From positions 62,001-126,000 of the forward strand of contig JALEJS010000013.1 of assembly GCA_022769545.1 (NCBI GenBank): a stretch of 64,000 nucleotides of DNA, given 5' to 3'. The position numbers were made by a program, and so were the translations under genes. Source of the stretch: Blautia sp. GTDB taxonomy: Bacteria; Bacillota; Clostridia; Lachnospirales; Lachnospiraceae. Position 1 is the first letter of the stretch. Every line of letters starts with the position of its first letter. Shown here one piece after another: positions 37,401 through 44,746 of this stretch. A model generated the notes under the pieces. It saw only the letters and a program-made list of their open reading frames with translations, made no database searches and was not told where the DNA came from.

Positions 37401-37711
37401 TGATAATATATATCTTCCCCCTGGCTCTCCCAGGTCAGCCTGCGGTCTTTCTGTGAAAAGGTCTCGTCACCTTTCACATTCTCAATGTCCTCCAGATCAG
37501 AAACATCCTCACAGGAGTCTGTACTTCCGGAATTTTTCAGCCAGTCAGACACGATCACATCCTGGACTTCTCCGTCCGCCGATGCGCGTACATATACCGT
37601 CTCCTCCTTTGACACAGCCGGTCCGGATGCGTCTGCCATCACCGGGCAGACGCCAAGAACCGCTGCCATACCTGTTGCCAGAAAACCTGCTGCCTTTCTG
37701 TTTTTATTCAT
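34484..37711 (-). CDS. Secreted protein with LxxG heptad repeats (YhgE/Pip-like)
   Basis: This 1,075-residue protein starts with a signal peptide (MNKNRKAAGFLATGMAAVLGVCPVMADA) and then contains two long tracts of xxxLxxG heptads, about residues 270-470 and 780-1020 (LDEGAGSLQTGARKLESGAAEL and LYSGTEELTDGTMALTEGT type). A helical Ala/Gln-rich segment lies between them. Such repeats occur in YhgE/Pip-type surface proteins. No C-terminal anchor or sortase motif is visible, so it is probably released or held by a partner. It is divergent from tetR and shares a mirrored promoter-operator with the MMPL exporter gene. Function is unknown. Confidence 0.75.
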   Translation of the reverse strand: MNKNRKAAGFLATGMAAVLGVCPVMADASGPAVSKEETVYVRASADGEVQDVIVSDWLKNSGSTDSCEDVSDLEDIENVKGDETFSQKDRRLTWESQGEDIYYQGTSDKELPVDVKLEYELDGRSVSPEELAGKTGHLKMTVSYINHAQTQVQISGKKETVYSPFAMMTGMILPTDVFSNVSVENGKLISDGDKDMVVGFGMPGLKDSLRLSRELSDQLDIPESFTVEADVRDFEMSSTFTVALTDILSKRKLDDISELDDLKDSMEELTDAAVQLMDGAGELRDGTDELNEKYREFYEGIKTLDSGVKELKEGAEQLDEGAGSLQTGARKLESGAAELNDGAASLESGAFSLENGVGSYTAGADTLSKGVKTYTTGVNTLGKNFSQYQAGLNQLTAGINQYVTGGNTLADGLESYVEGALALTDGMSRYLKGADTLASGTKEYVSGTKALVDGVGEMVPGISKAVEGISAVSQQLSELAGSMTEEQQQKLGELVSGMQEFSGKTQEYVSQVGQYADSAAQIKSGADALAAALEAQGNGGVQTALSAAGENVQEMAQSGLSAAAAMTADAQAIEGQMDSVTIDIQISTDSVGNAAAQVYGAAAGIPSVEYIGGEIGGICVDTSGMDPETQSLVNSAIQEANAQLAQAWNGAVANANGQIDAANAQLDEARGTVNAAGDVVAAAKADVDGQISQARALVNANADIVQNVQANTQDLCARAGSLQSDMTSGAAGASANMEAAGTAMQEAMSTLSEKIRQLQGGLSQLTANNEALIQAGNLLAGTGSVLADGVGSLQPMLLALQEKLPALRQGVESLEMGVKELQTGQTALQKGYEKAKDSAGQLSAGAQDLMDSSSTVKNGISGLQGKNNRNAQALLKGAEDLQAAKSKLDSGVRQISSATGQLMAGVNLLTSNSGALYAGADQLMANSAALNSGAGQLASGASQLHAGTQTLYSGTEELTDGTMALTEGTGQLYQGTGELLSGTKELTDGSDQLKEGIQKLDDGAKELKEGEEQFYKEGIEKLQDAVTDQLDDLLDRIQALQSEDVTYTTYSGREASMDGSVKFIYETEPVEIVVP

Positions 37712-37747
37712 ATTTCACAACTCCTTTTTCTTCTCATTCTTCATTTA

Positions 37748-37760
37748 TGACCATCGGTCA
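37748..37760. promoter_or_regulatory. TetR operator copy 1
   Basis: TGACCATCGGTCA is a 13-bp inverted repeat (TGACC/GGTCA) in the leader of the LxxG-protein gene. It lies 43 bp from copy 2. It matches the other three TGACnnnnnGTCA sites of this locus. Confidence 0.75.
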
Positions 37761-37775
37761 CTTTTCTTGTAACAG

Positions 37776-37804
37776 TATATACACCAAAAATGACTATTAG
37801 TCAA
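37776..37804 (-). promoter_or_regulatory. Promoter of the LxxG-repeat gene with operator copy 2
   Basis: On the minus strand TTGACT (37799-37804), 17 bp, TATATA (37776-37781). The -35 hexamer is embedded in TGACTATTAGTCA (37791-37803), a 13-bp palindrome of the same type as the sites at the MMPL promoter. Repressor binding would directly occlude the -35. Confidence 0.78.
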
Positions 37805-37855
37805 TATCTATTTTATTCTTTTTCATACGGATGTAACCATTCAGACTTTCCTGTG

Positions 37856-37884
37856 TTGACTTTTCTCCCTTTTTGAAATAGAAT
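37856..37884 (+). promoter_or_regulatory. Sigma-A promoter of tetR
   Basis: TTGACT (37856-37861), 17 bp, TAGAAT (37879-37884). No TGACnnnnnGTCA palindrome overlaps it, so the regulator appears to be expressed constitutively. Confidence 0.72.
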
Positions 37885-37925
37885 CAAAGAATCTGAAGGA
37901 TCCGGAAATACGAAAGGAGGGTTCC

Positions 37926-38534
37926 ATGAAAAAGATCGAACAGAACAAAATCAAAAAAAAGGAAGCCCTTTACAATACCGCTTTTTCCCTGTTTACCACG
38001 AAAGGTACCACAAAGACCACCATTTCCGATATTGTGGAAAAAGCCGGTGTGGCCAAAGGAACCTTCTACCTGTATTTTAAGGACAAATATGATATCCATA
38101 ATAAGCTTGTGATCCACAAAACGACCGAAATGTTTTACCGCGCGCATGAGGCGCTTCTGAAAACAGAACTGAACAGTTTTGAGGAAGAATTTTTCTTTAT
38201 CATTGATTCGATCCTGGAGGAGCTGGAACAGAACCATCCGCTCCTGACTCTGATCTATAAGGATCTTTCCTGGGGCGTTTTTGAAAGTGTCTGTCAGAAG
38301 CTTCCGGATGAGGATTATGAGTTTTATCAGTCCTACCTGGAACTGCTCGCCAAATACAACCGGAATTTCACCAATCCGAAGCTGATGCTTTACACCATTA
38401 TCGAGCTGGTAGGATCCACCTGCTACAGCTGCATTTTATTCCAGCAGCCTGCTTCCCTTTCGGAATACAAGCCTTATCTGTACCGGGCCATAAACGGTAT
38501 CCTGAATGAGTTTTCCGCCGATATATGCGAATGA
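37926..38534 (+). CDS. TetR-family transcriptional regulator
   Basis: This 202-residue protein has an N-terminal TetR helix-turn-helix (about residues 14-60: TKGTTKTTISDIVEKAGVAKGTFYLYFKDKYDIHNKL) and a helical ligand-binding and dimerisation domain. The ATG follows AAAGGAGGGTTCC. It lies between the LxxG-repeat gene and the MMPL exporter gene, whose promoters share four identical-type palindromes, so it very probably represses both and responds to a compound handled by them. The ligand is unknown. Its stop codon lies in the loop of its own terminator. Confidence 0.92.
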   Translation: MKKIEQNKIKKKEALYNTAFSLFTTKGTTKTTISDIVEKAGVAKGTFYLYFKDKYDIHNKLVIHKTTEMFYRAHEALLKTELNSFEEEFFFIIDSILEELEQNHPLLTLIYKDLSWGVFESVCQKLPDEDYEFYQSYLELLAKYNRNFTNPKLMLYTIIELVGSTCYSCILFQQPASLSEYKPYLYRAINGILNEFSADICE

Positions 38535-38559
38535 CCGCATATATCGGTTTTTCTTTTTT
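38518..38559 (+). terminator. Terminator overlapping the end of tetR
   Basis: CCGATATATGCG and CGCATATATCGG form a perfect 12-bp stem, followed by TTTTTCTTTTTT. The tetR stop codon is in the loop, so the last codons encode the 5' arm. It isolates tetR from the exporter promoter. Confidence 0.88.
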
Positions 38560-38569
38560 GATATTGATA

Positions 38570-38598
38570 TTGACTTTTGGTCATTTTTAGAGTATAAC
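38570..38598 (+). promoter_or_regulatory. Promoter of the MMPL exporter gene with operator copy 3
   Basis: TTGACT (38570-38575), 17 bp, TATAAC (38593-38598). TGACTTTTGGTCA (38571-38583) covers the -35. The layout is a mirror image of the LxxG-gene promoter. Confidence 0.78.
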
Positions 38599-38613
38599 CT
38601 TAATATCATTAAA

Positions 38614-38626
38614 TGACTATTGGTCA
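38614..38626. promoter_or_regulatory. TetR operator copy 4
   Basis: TGACTATTGGTCA lies just downstream of the expected transcription start of the exporter gene and exactly 43 bp from copy 3, the same spacing as between copies 1 and 2. Confidence 0.75.
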
Positions 38627-38673
38627 CTTATTTGAAATATCAAATATTTTTTTCATTCAAGGAGGCGTTTATC

Positions 38674-40770
38674 ATGGTAAAACTGGGTCGGAAAATTGTT
38701 CAGTTCCGCATACCCATCTTTCTTTTATCACTGCTTCTGCTGATTCCTTCTGCGATCGGCTATATCAACACAAAAGTCAATTATGATATTCTCTATTATC
38801 TGCCGGACGAAATCGAAACCATGCAGGGGCAGAATATCCTGGTGGATGAATTCGGCACTGGTGCCTATTCCATGTTCATCTGCGAGGGAATGTCCAACAA
38901 AGATGTGGCAAAGCTGAAAAAACAGATCGAACAGGTGGATCATGTCTCACAGGTCATCTGGTATGATTCCTTTGCAGATCTGTCTCTTCCCATAGAGATG
39001 CTGCCGGAAAATATCCGCTCTGCCTTTAACACGGATCACTCCACAATGATGTTCATCATTTTTGAAACCACTACTTCTGCCGATGAAACCATGGATGCCA
39101 TTCAGGATATCCGTGCTCTGTCCAAAAAGCAGTGCTTTCTCAGCGGCATGTCTGCCATCGTCACCGACACCAAGGAGCTGGCAGAACAGGAGGTTGTCAT
39201 TTATGTACTCATTGCAGTCCTGCTGTCTCTGATCGTACTGATGCTGACCATGGAATCCTGGCTGGTCCCCGTACTGTTTCTGACCAGTATCGGAATGGCT
39301 ATCCTGTATAATATGGGCAGCAATGTTTTCAAGGGGGAAATTTCCTATATTACCAAAGCACTCAGTGCCGTGCTTCAGCTTGGGGTTACCATGGATTATT
39401 CCATTTTCCTCTGGCACAGCTATCAGGAACAGCAAAAGAACTTCCCCAGAGATCACAAAGAGGCCATGGCGCAGGCAATTGCTGCCACATTGAAATCCGT
39501 CGTCGGCAGCTCGGTCACCACCGTGGCAGGCTTTGTTGCCCTGTGTTTTATGAGCTTTACCCTGGGACTTGACCTTGGAATTGTCATGATCAAAGGGGTC
39601 GTTCTGGGTGTTCTGGGCTGTGTCACGATTCTGCCGTCCATGATCATGATTTTTGACAGAGCCCTGGAAAAAACAAAGCACCGGCAGCTGATCCCGGATA
39701 TGCCTTTTCTCACCAATGTGGTGGTAAAACATCACCGGCTTCTCGCCGTACTTTTTCTCGCACTGTTTATCCCGTTCGCATGGTTCCAGGCTCACACGGA
39801 CGTCTACTATAACCTTGACACCACATTGCCGGAAACGCTTCCCAGCCGGGTTGCCAACACGAAACTGGCGGAAGATTTCCAGATGGGCGCCGCCCATATG
39901 CTTCTGCTGGACAATCAGGATTTTTCTTCCAGAGACAAGCATAAAATGATCAAGGAGATCCGGCAGACAGACGGCGTAAAATCCGTGCTGGGAATCGAGA
40001 CCCTTGCAGGGCCGTCCATCCCGGAAAGCATGATTCCGGATTCCGTTAAATCGATACTGGAAAATGACCATTATGAGCTGATGCTGGTTCTGAATGAATA
40101 TGCCGTTGCCTCTGACGAAGTCAATGCTCAACTGGATGAAATAGGCCGGATTCTGAAAAAATATAACCCCGGCGGCATGCTGGTGGGAGAGGCCCCGTGC
40201 ACAAAGGATCTGATTGAAATCACCGACCATGACTTCAAAGTTGTCAGCGCGGTATCCATCCTGGCTGTGTTCTTCATCATTGCCTTTGTATTCAAATCGG
40301 TCTCACTGCCGTTTATTCTGGTTCTGGTCATCGAAGGAGCCATTTTTATCAACATGGGCATTCCCTGGCTCACCGGAACGACACTGCCGTTTATCGCCTC
40401 CATCGTCATCGGAACCATACAGCTGGGGGCCACCGTAGACTATGCCATCCTGATGACCAGCCGCTACGAAAAGGAACGCAGCGCAGGAAAAAGCAAAAAC
40501 GAGTCCATCGCCATCGCACACCGCTCCAGCCGCCGGTCTGTGGTCGTATCCGCCCTCACCTTTTTCTCGGCAACCTTCGGTGTGGGCCTGTATTCCCAGA
40601 TTGACATGATCAGTTCCCTGTGTCTGCTCATGGCCCGGGGTGCCATCATCAGCATGCTGGCTGTGCTTTTGTTCCTGCCTGCCATGTTCTACCTGTTTGA
40701 CGGACTGATCGTGCGGACCAGTCTGAATTTCCGCAAGGGAAGAAAGCTCTGCGGCAACGGGTCCGTATAA
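38674..40770 (+). CDS. MMPL/RND-family exporter
   Basis: This 698-residue membrane protein has the two-fold RND layout: a transmembrane helix and large outside domain followed by five helices, repeated. TM4-type motifs with the proton-relay residues are visible as GVTMDYSIFLWHSYQEQ in the first half and QLGATVDYAILMTSRYEKE in the second. MMPL proteins export lipids or hydrophobic compounds by proton motive force. The ATG at 38674 follows AAGGAGGCGTTTATC. It is divergent from the LxxG-repeat gene and probably co-regulated by the adjacent TetR. The substrate is unknown. Confidence 0.9.
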   Translation: MVKLGRKIVQFRIPIFLLSLLLLIPSAIGYINTKVNYDILYYLPDEIETMQGQNILVDEFGTGAYSMFICEGMSNKDVAKLKKQIEQVDHVSQVIWYDSFADLSLPIEMLPENIRSAFNTDHSTMMFIIFETTTSADETMDAIQDIRALSKKQCFLSGMSAIVTDTKELAEQEVVIYVLIAVLLSLIVLMLTMESWLVPVLFLTSIGMAILYNMGSNVFKGEISYITKALSAVLQLGVTMDYSIFLWHSYQEQQKNFPRDHKEAMAQAIAATLKSVVGSSVTTVAGFVALCFMSFTLGLDLGIVMIKGVVLGVLGCVTILPSMIMIFDRALEKTKHRQLIPDMPFLTNVVVKHHRLLAVLFLALFIPFAWFQAHTDVYYNLDTTLPETLPSRVANTKLAEDFQMGAAHMLLLDNQDFSSRDKHKMIKEIRQTDGVKSVLGIETLAGPSIPESMIPDSVKSILENDHYELMLVLNEYAVASDEVNAQLDEIGRILKKYNPGGMLVGEAPCTKDLIEITDHDFKVVSAVSILAVFFIIAFVFKSVSLPFILVLVIEGAIFINMGIPWLTGTTLPFIASIVIGTIQLGATVDYAILMTSRYEKERSAGKSKNESIAIAHRSSRRSVVVSALTFFSATFGVGLYSQIDMISSLCLLMARGAIISMLAVLLFLPAMFYLFDGLIVRTSLNFRKGRKLCGNGSV

Positions 40771-40916
40771 AAAGGTACATTGCCCTAAAACATTTTTTTG
40801 CATTTGTTGAAGCATGCCGTATGATGTACGATTGGCTGAACGGATTTTCACAATTTCACCCATCACGGCAATCCGCATAAAATATAATGTAATTGCTTTT
40901 ATGAAAGGATTTGTCC

Positions 40917-41243
40917 ATGGATAATTATAGAATGAGCCGTCCGGGATGCCGCCCGTATCAGCATACCTGCGGCATGAACAGACCATCTGTCCCGTCCCGG
41001 GAACGGGCAGCGGAAGCTTCCGATGACAGCTGTCCGAAGGACGACTGCAGCTGTCACATGCCCGGTACCGTCTCGAAAGACCGGGAAATGTATGAGCACC
41101 TGAATCATCTGCGCACAGGAATGGGATATGTTCCCTGCCAGAAATTCACAGAATTGTACACACCGGAATTCGGACTTCAGGTCGGAACCATCTTCCCGGA
41201 TCTGTGTAAACCCTTCTGTGGAAAAAGGAGGTGCTGTCGATGA
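40917..41243 (+). CDS. cotJA: Spore coat-associated protein CotJA
   Basis: This 108-residue protein has a Cys-rich, variable N-terminal half and the CotJA signature at its end, FTELYTPEFGLQVGTIFPDLCKPF. CotJA is co-expressed with CotJB and CotJC in the mother cell under sigma-E in B. subtilis and is required for CotJC assembly there. The ATG at 40917 follows AAAGGAT. It overlaps cotJB by 4 bp. Confidence 0.88.
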   Translation: MDNYRMSRPGCRPYQHTCGMNRPSVPSRERAAEASDDSCPKDDCSCHMPGTVSKDREMYEHLNHLRTGMGYVPCQKFTELYTPEFGLQVGTIFPDLCKPFCGKRRCCR

Positions 41244-41518
41244 GAAATGAGCGTCCTTCCCAGACACGTATGATGAGGGAAATCGACGAAGTCAGTTTCG
41301 TGATCAGTGATCTGATCCTTTTCTTAAATACACATCCCTGTGACAAAGAAGCGCTTGCCTGTTTTGAAAAAATGTCAGGCAAGCGCAATGGGCTTTTAAA
41401 AGAATATGCAGAGTATTATGGTCCTCTGACCATTGACACCGCCGCAGGCAGCTGCGGTGATACCTGGAAATGGATGGAACAGCCATTTCCGTGGGAACCG
41501 AAAGGAGGGTGCCGATAA
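41240..41518 (+). CDS. cotJB: Spore coat protein CotJB
   Basis: This 92-residue protein carries the CotJB pattern: IDEVSFVISDLILFLNTHPCDKEALACFEK and YYGPLTI, ending WKWMEQPFPWE. It begins at the ATG after AAGGAGGTGCTGTCG and precedes cotJC by 3 bp. It is the middle gene of cotJABC. Confidence 0.92.
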   Translation: MRNERPSQTRMMREIDEVSFVISDLILFLNTHPCDKEALACFEKMSGKRNGLLKEYAEYYGPLTIDTAAGSCGDTWKWMEQPFPWEPKGGCR

Positions 41519-41521
41519 CGT

Positions 41522-41714
41522 ATGTGGAACTATGAAAAAAGGCTTCAGTATCCCATAAATATCACAACTCCCAACGCCAAACTGGCGCAGTTCATAGCCA
41601 GCCAATACGGAGGCCCTGACGGCGAAATCGCCGCCTCTCTTCGCTATCTGTCTCAGCGTTTCGCCATGTCAAACCGCATGGTGATCGCCACTTTGACCGA
41701 TATCGGTACCGAAG
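41522..41714 (+). CDS. cotJC: CotJC manganese catalase-like coat protein, 5' part (interrupted)
   Basis: These 64 codons encode the N-terminus of CotJC (MWNYEKRLQYPINIT start), a ferritin-like dimanganese catalase of the spore coat, including the first ligand E35 in GGPDGEIAASLRYL. The coding sequence stops matching the family after LTDIGTE, at the 10-bp repeat GGTACCGAAG. Reading on into the element gives unrelated residues from DNA antisense to the kinase gene. The remainder of cotJC resumes at 45829. Joining 41714 to 45829 gives an uninterrupted 214-residue protein. Confidence 0.93.
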
Positions 41715-41719
41715 CATCG
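41705..41719 (+). repeat. Left attachment site of the cotJC element
   Basis: The core repeat GGTACCGAAG (41705-41714) belongs both to cotJC and to the element. Bases 41707-41719 (TACCGAAGCATCG) form one arm that is a 12-of-13 inverted match to the arm at the other end of the element (45806-45818). Confidence 0.85.
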
Positions 41720-41729
41720 AACGGAAATA

Positions 41730-44549
41730 TCATTCCTGTTTTCCATTCTTCCGATCATAGATTTCCTTCAGATGACCGTAAAGCTCCTTCACATCAATGG
41801 GCTTGGAAATATGTGCATTCATTCCGGCCTCCACGGATGCCTGCACATCCTCACTTCCGGAGTTTGCCGACAGTGCAAATACCGGCAGGCCGGCATCTTT
41901 GCGGTGTGATCCCCGAATCCTCCGGCTGGCTTCCAGACCATTCATCACAGGCATCTGCAGATCCATCAGAATCACATCATAGAAGCCTTCTTCGGATGCC
42001 TGAAACTTCTCCACACCGTCCATTCCGTTCTCCGCCCAGTCCACAGATACTCCCATGTCCTCAAGCAGTACCAGGGCAATTTCCCGGTTCAGCTCATTAT
42101 CCTCGACCAGGAGCAGGCGAAGTCCATGCAGCATTCCCTGCTCTTCGCATTTTTCCGCCGGTTCCGGTTTTGCCTCTTCCTTCTTCGGCTCTTCCGGCAG
42201 GATTTCCAGCGGAATCCGCACTGTGAATTCCGTTCCGGAACCCTCTTTGCTTTCCATCCGGATATTTCCATCCATAAGTTCCACAAATGCCCTTACAATG
42301 GTCAGGCCAAGTCCCGTCCCCTGTACGCGGGACACTCTGGAATCCTCTGCCCGGAAAAATGCCTCATAAACCATAGTCTGATACTGTTCCGGAATTCCCA
42401 TGCCGTTGTCCTTCACCTGGAAGCAGAATACGCCATCCGGCTCTGCAAACGCCTTCAGACAGATTTCGCCTCCTGTCTGTGTATATTTCACGGCATTTCC
42501 AAGAAGATTCAGCAGAACCTGCTGGATTTTCCGGAAATCTCCATTCACATTCCTGTCGGGAATTCCCTCCAGATCCACCGTGAATTTCTGCTTCTTCGCA
42601 TCGCTTAGCGGTCTGACCATCACAGCTGTTTCTTCCAGCATATTGCGAATCAGAAATGGCTGTTTCTTTATCATAAGAGTCCCGTCTTCAATCTGACTCA
42701 TGTCCAGAATCTGATTGAGCATCGTGAGCATATACTGCTCGGAAACACGCATCTTTTCCACATATTCCCGAACCGTTTTCTGATCGGAAGCATTGCGCTC
42801 CACCACCTCCGTCATCCCGATGATGGCATTCATCGGCGTTCGGATATCATGACTCATTTTGGAGAAAAAGTCTCTCTTAACGTTATTTGCTGCCCGCAGC
42901 TTATCATAGGCAGCCTGCAGCTTTTTCTGATTTTTTTTGCTGATCACTGCAATTGCTGCAATGCACAGAAAAAGTATCGAGGCCGCCACCAGAAGCATTC
43001 CGTACAGAGGATTGCGGTACAGAAATTCCCTCAGTCCCTGTTCCTGGTGCAGGTGCTCTGTCTTTTCCAGAATGATGCTTTCCGCCTCTGTATTTTTAAT
43101 TCGCCCCATCACCTTATTCAGTGATGTGAGCAGATTGCTGTCACAGTCTCTGCGGACACCGATCGAAAAAGAGACATATCCGCCTCCCATGATACCGGAG
43201 ACAAATCTGTCATAAAAATCCTCATTCATGATTTCCTGCACGGTATAGGTATAGAAAAAGGCCGCGTCCGCTTCGCCTTTTTCCACCGCATTCACACATT
43301 CCTCTATGGAATCATAATATCGGATTTCCTTCCCGGCAAAATGATCTTCCAGATATTCTGTCAGAAGAAACGGTTTTTCCATCGACGCAATGGATTTCAT
43401 CTCTCCGGTGAAATCTCTCCGTGTGATTTTCGAGAAACCGGTGGACATATAAGCGTCCGTGATCTCAAAGCCGATCTCCTCCGCCTCGGAATAATCCGAT
43501 CCGCAGTCCATACAGATGTCTGCTTCCCCGGCTTCCAGCTTCTGATAATATTCCTCTCTGCTGCCGGTTTCCAGAACCTCATACGCAATGCCGAGCTGAC
43601 CGGCTGCCCGCTCAAAAATTGCCGGAATGATTCCCTTTGCCTCCCCGTTCTCAAAATAAGAATAAGGACTTCTGTCCGGATTTACCAGAACCTTCAAAAC
43701 GGTCTTCTGCTCTTTCAGAGCATCGATATATTCCTGCTCCTCTCTGGTAAGAGATATATTCTCCTCATCGTATTCCATGTAGGATTTATGCATCAGACTG
43801 GTTCGCCAGCCCGGTTCATCCCGGTCAAGCAGCTCGATTGCCGCATCGATTTCATCCAGAATTTCCCGCTCTCCCTTGGGCGCCATCACGTAAAAATCAT
43901 TATGGTCAAACTGCTCAATCACCCATTCATTTCCCAGCTTTCTCAGATTACTGCTGACGATTCCGTCAAGGACTCCCGTCTGAAGATCCTCCGCCATCTC
44001 AGAATAGGTGTCATAATACACTCCTTCGTACTCAAATCCCTTTTCCTTTGCAAATTCCTGAAAACGCTCATTCCGATAGCTGTTTTTCAGAAATCCCAGC
44101 CTCGCTCCCTGATACGTTTTATAATCCTTCGGAACAAAACGCTCATCCCCTGCCTTCACCGCAATCATCGTGACCGTCGTTCCGATTGCATTCTCCGAAT
44201 ACTCGTAGCGCTTCTCGCGCTCCTCGGTCTTTCCGCCGGAGGTAAGAATATCAATCTCCCCCCGCTCCAGCATTTCCAGCATTTCCTGCCAGCTTTTGTC
44301 ATAGCCCACATACTCATATGTATAAGGCAGATACCGGCCGACTTTCTGAAGAAATTCATAGCCATAGCCGGAACGATGGCCGTCCTCATCCTGCATGTGA
44401 TACCCGTCAAGAGCATAATACCCCACACGAACCACCTGTTCTTCTGCCCGGACCTGCACGGGAAGCAGAGTCAAAAGCCACAGGATCACACATACCATAC
44501 CGTAACGCATAAAAACATGATGATTTTTTCGCACTCCCGGATTTCTCAT
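41730..44549 (-). CDS. Hybrid sensor histidine kinase with two SBP domains
   Basis: This 939-residue protein has a signal peptide (about 14-35), two tandem extracellular SBP_bac_3-like domains (about 38-255 and 283-500), a transmembrane helix (about 515-536), a HisKA domain with phospho-acceptor H567 (KMSHDIRTPMN), an HATPase domain (N685, DNGMGIP, GTGLGLTI) and a C-terminal receiver domain with D863 (ILMDLQMP) and K916. Such kinases sense small ligands, often amino acids, and normally pass phosphate to an HPt protein; none is encoded nearby. The gene lies wholly inside the cotJC element, opposite to cotJC. Confidence 0.93.
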   Translation of the reverse strand: MRNPGVRKNHHVFMRYGMVCVILWLLTLLPVQVRAEEQVVRVGYYALDGYHMQDEDGHRSGYGYEFLQKVGRYLPYTYEYVGYDKSWQEMLEMLERGEIDILTSGGKTEEREKRYEYSENAIGTTVTMIAVKAGDERFVPKDYKTYQGARLGFLKNSYRNERFQEFAKEKGFEYEGVYYDTYSEMAEDLQTGVLDGIVSSNLRKLGNEWVIEQFDHNDFYVMAPKGEREILDEIDAAIELLDRDEPGWRTSLMHKSYMEYDEENISLTREEQEYIDALKEQKTVLKVLVNPDRSPYSYFENGEAKGIIPAIFERAAGQLGIAYEVLETGSREEYYQKLEAGEADICMDCGSDYSEAEEIGFEITDAYMSTGFSKITRRDFTGEMKSIASMEKPFLLTEYLEDHFAGKEIRYYDSIEECVNAVEKGEADAAFFYTYTVQEIMNEDFYDRFVSGIMGGGYVSFSIGVRRDCDSNLLTSLNKVMGRIKNTEAESIILEKTEHLHQEQGLREFLYRNPLYGMLLVAASILFLCIAAIAVISKKNQKKLQAAYDKLRAANNVKRDFFSKMSHDIRTPMNAIIGMTEVVERNASDQKTVREYVEKMRVSEQYMLTMLNQILDMSQIEDGTLMIKKQPFLIRNMLEETAVMVRPLSDAKKQKFTVDLEGIPDRNVNGDFRKIQQVLLNLLGNAVKYTQTGGEICLKAFAEPDGVFCFQVKDNGMGIPEQYQTMVYEAFFRAEDSRVSRVQGTGLGLTIVRAFVELMDGNIRMESKEGSGTEFTVRIPLEILPEEPKKEEAKPEPAEKCEEQGMLHGLRLLLVEDNELNREIALVLLEDMGVSVDWAENGMDGVEKFQASEEGFYDVILMDLQMPVMNGLEASRRIRGSHRKDAGLPVFALSANSGSEDVQASVEAGMNAHISKPIDVKELYGHLKEIYDRKNGKQE

Positions 44550-44746
44550 CTGAACATTCCTTCCTGAGTTTATTTTTTACTGCTGGCGTTACTATATAAA
44601 AATTATTGATTTACCTTAAAATTCTTTTTTATTATACACTATTTTCGGCGGTAAATCCACTTGAAATAATCTTCTTTTTCTTTTTATCCATCCCTTTTTT
44701 CTACGATTTTCCTACGAATCTTCCGGCGATTTTCCCCTTTTTCCAT

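Noticed and set aside
38947-40230. Antisense open frame of over 400 codons within the MMPL gene
   Set aside because: Composition is His/Gln/Gly-rich with no family resemblance; it is a by-product of codon use in the real gene, as are similar long frames opposite dxs and prfC.
41522-42226. A complete 234-residue gene beginning with cotJC
   Set aside because: Codons beyond 41714 are the antisense of the sensor kinase gene; the continued frame is an accident of the insertion.
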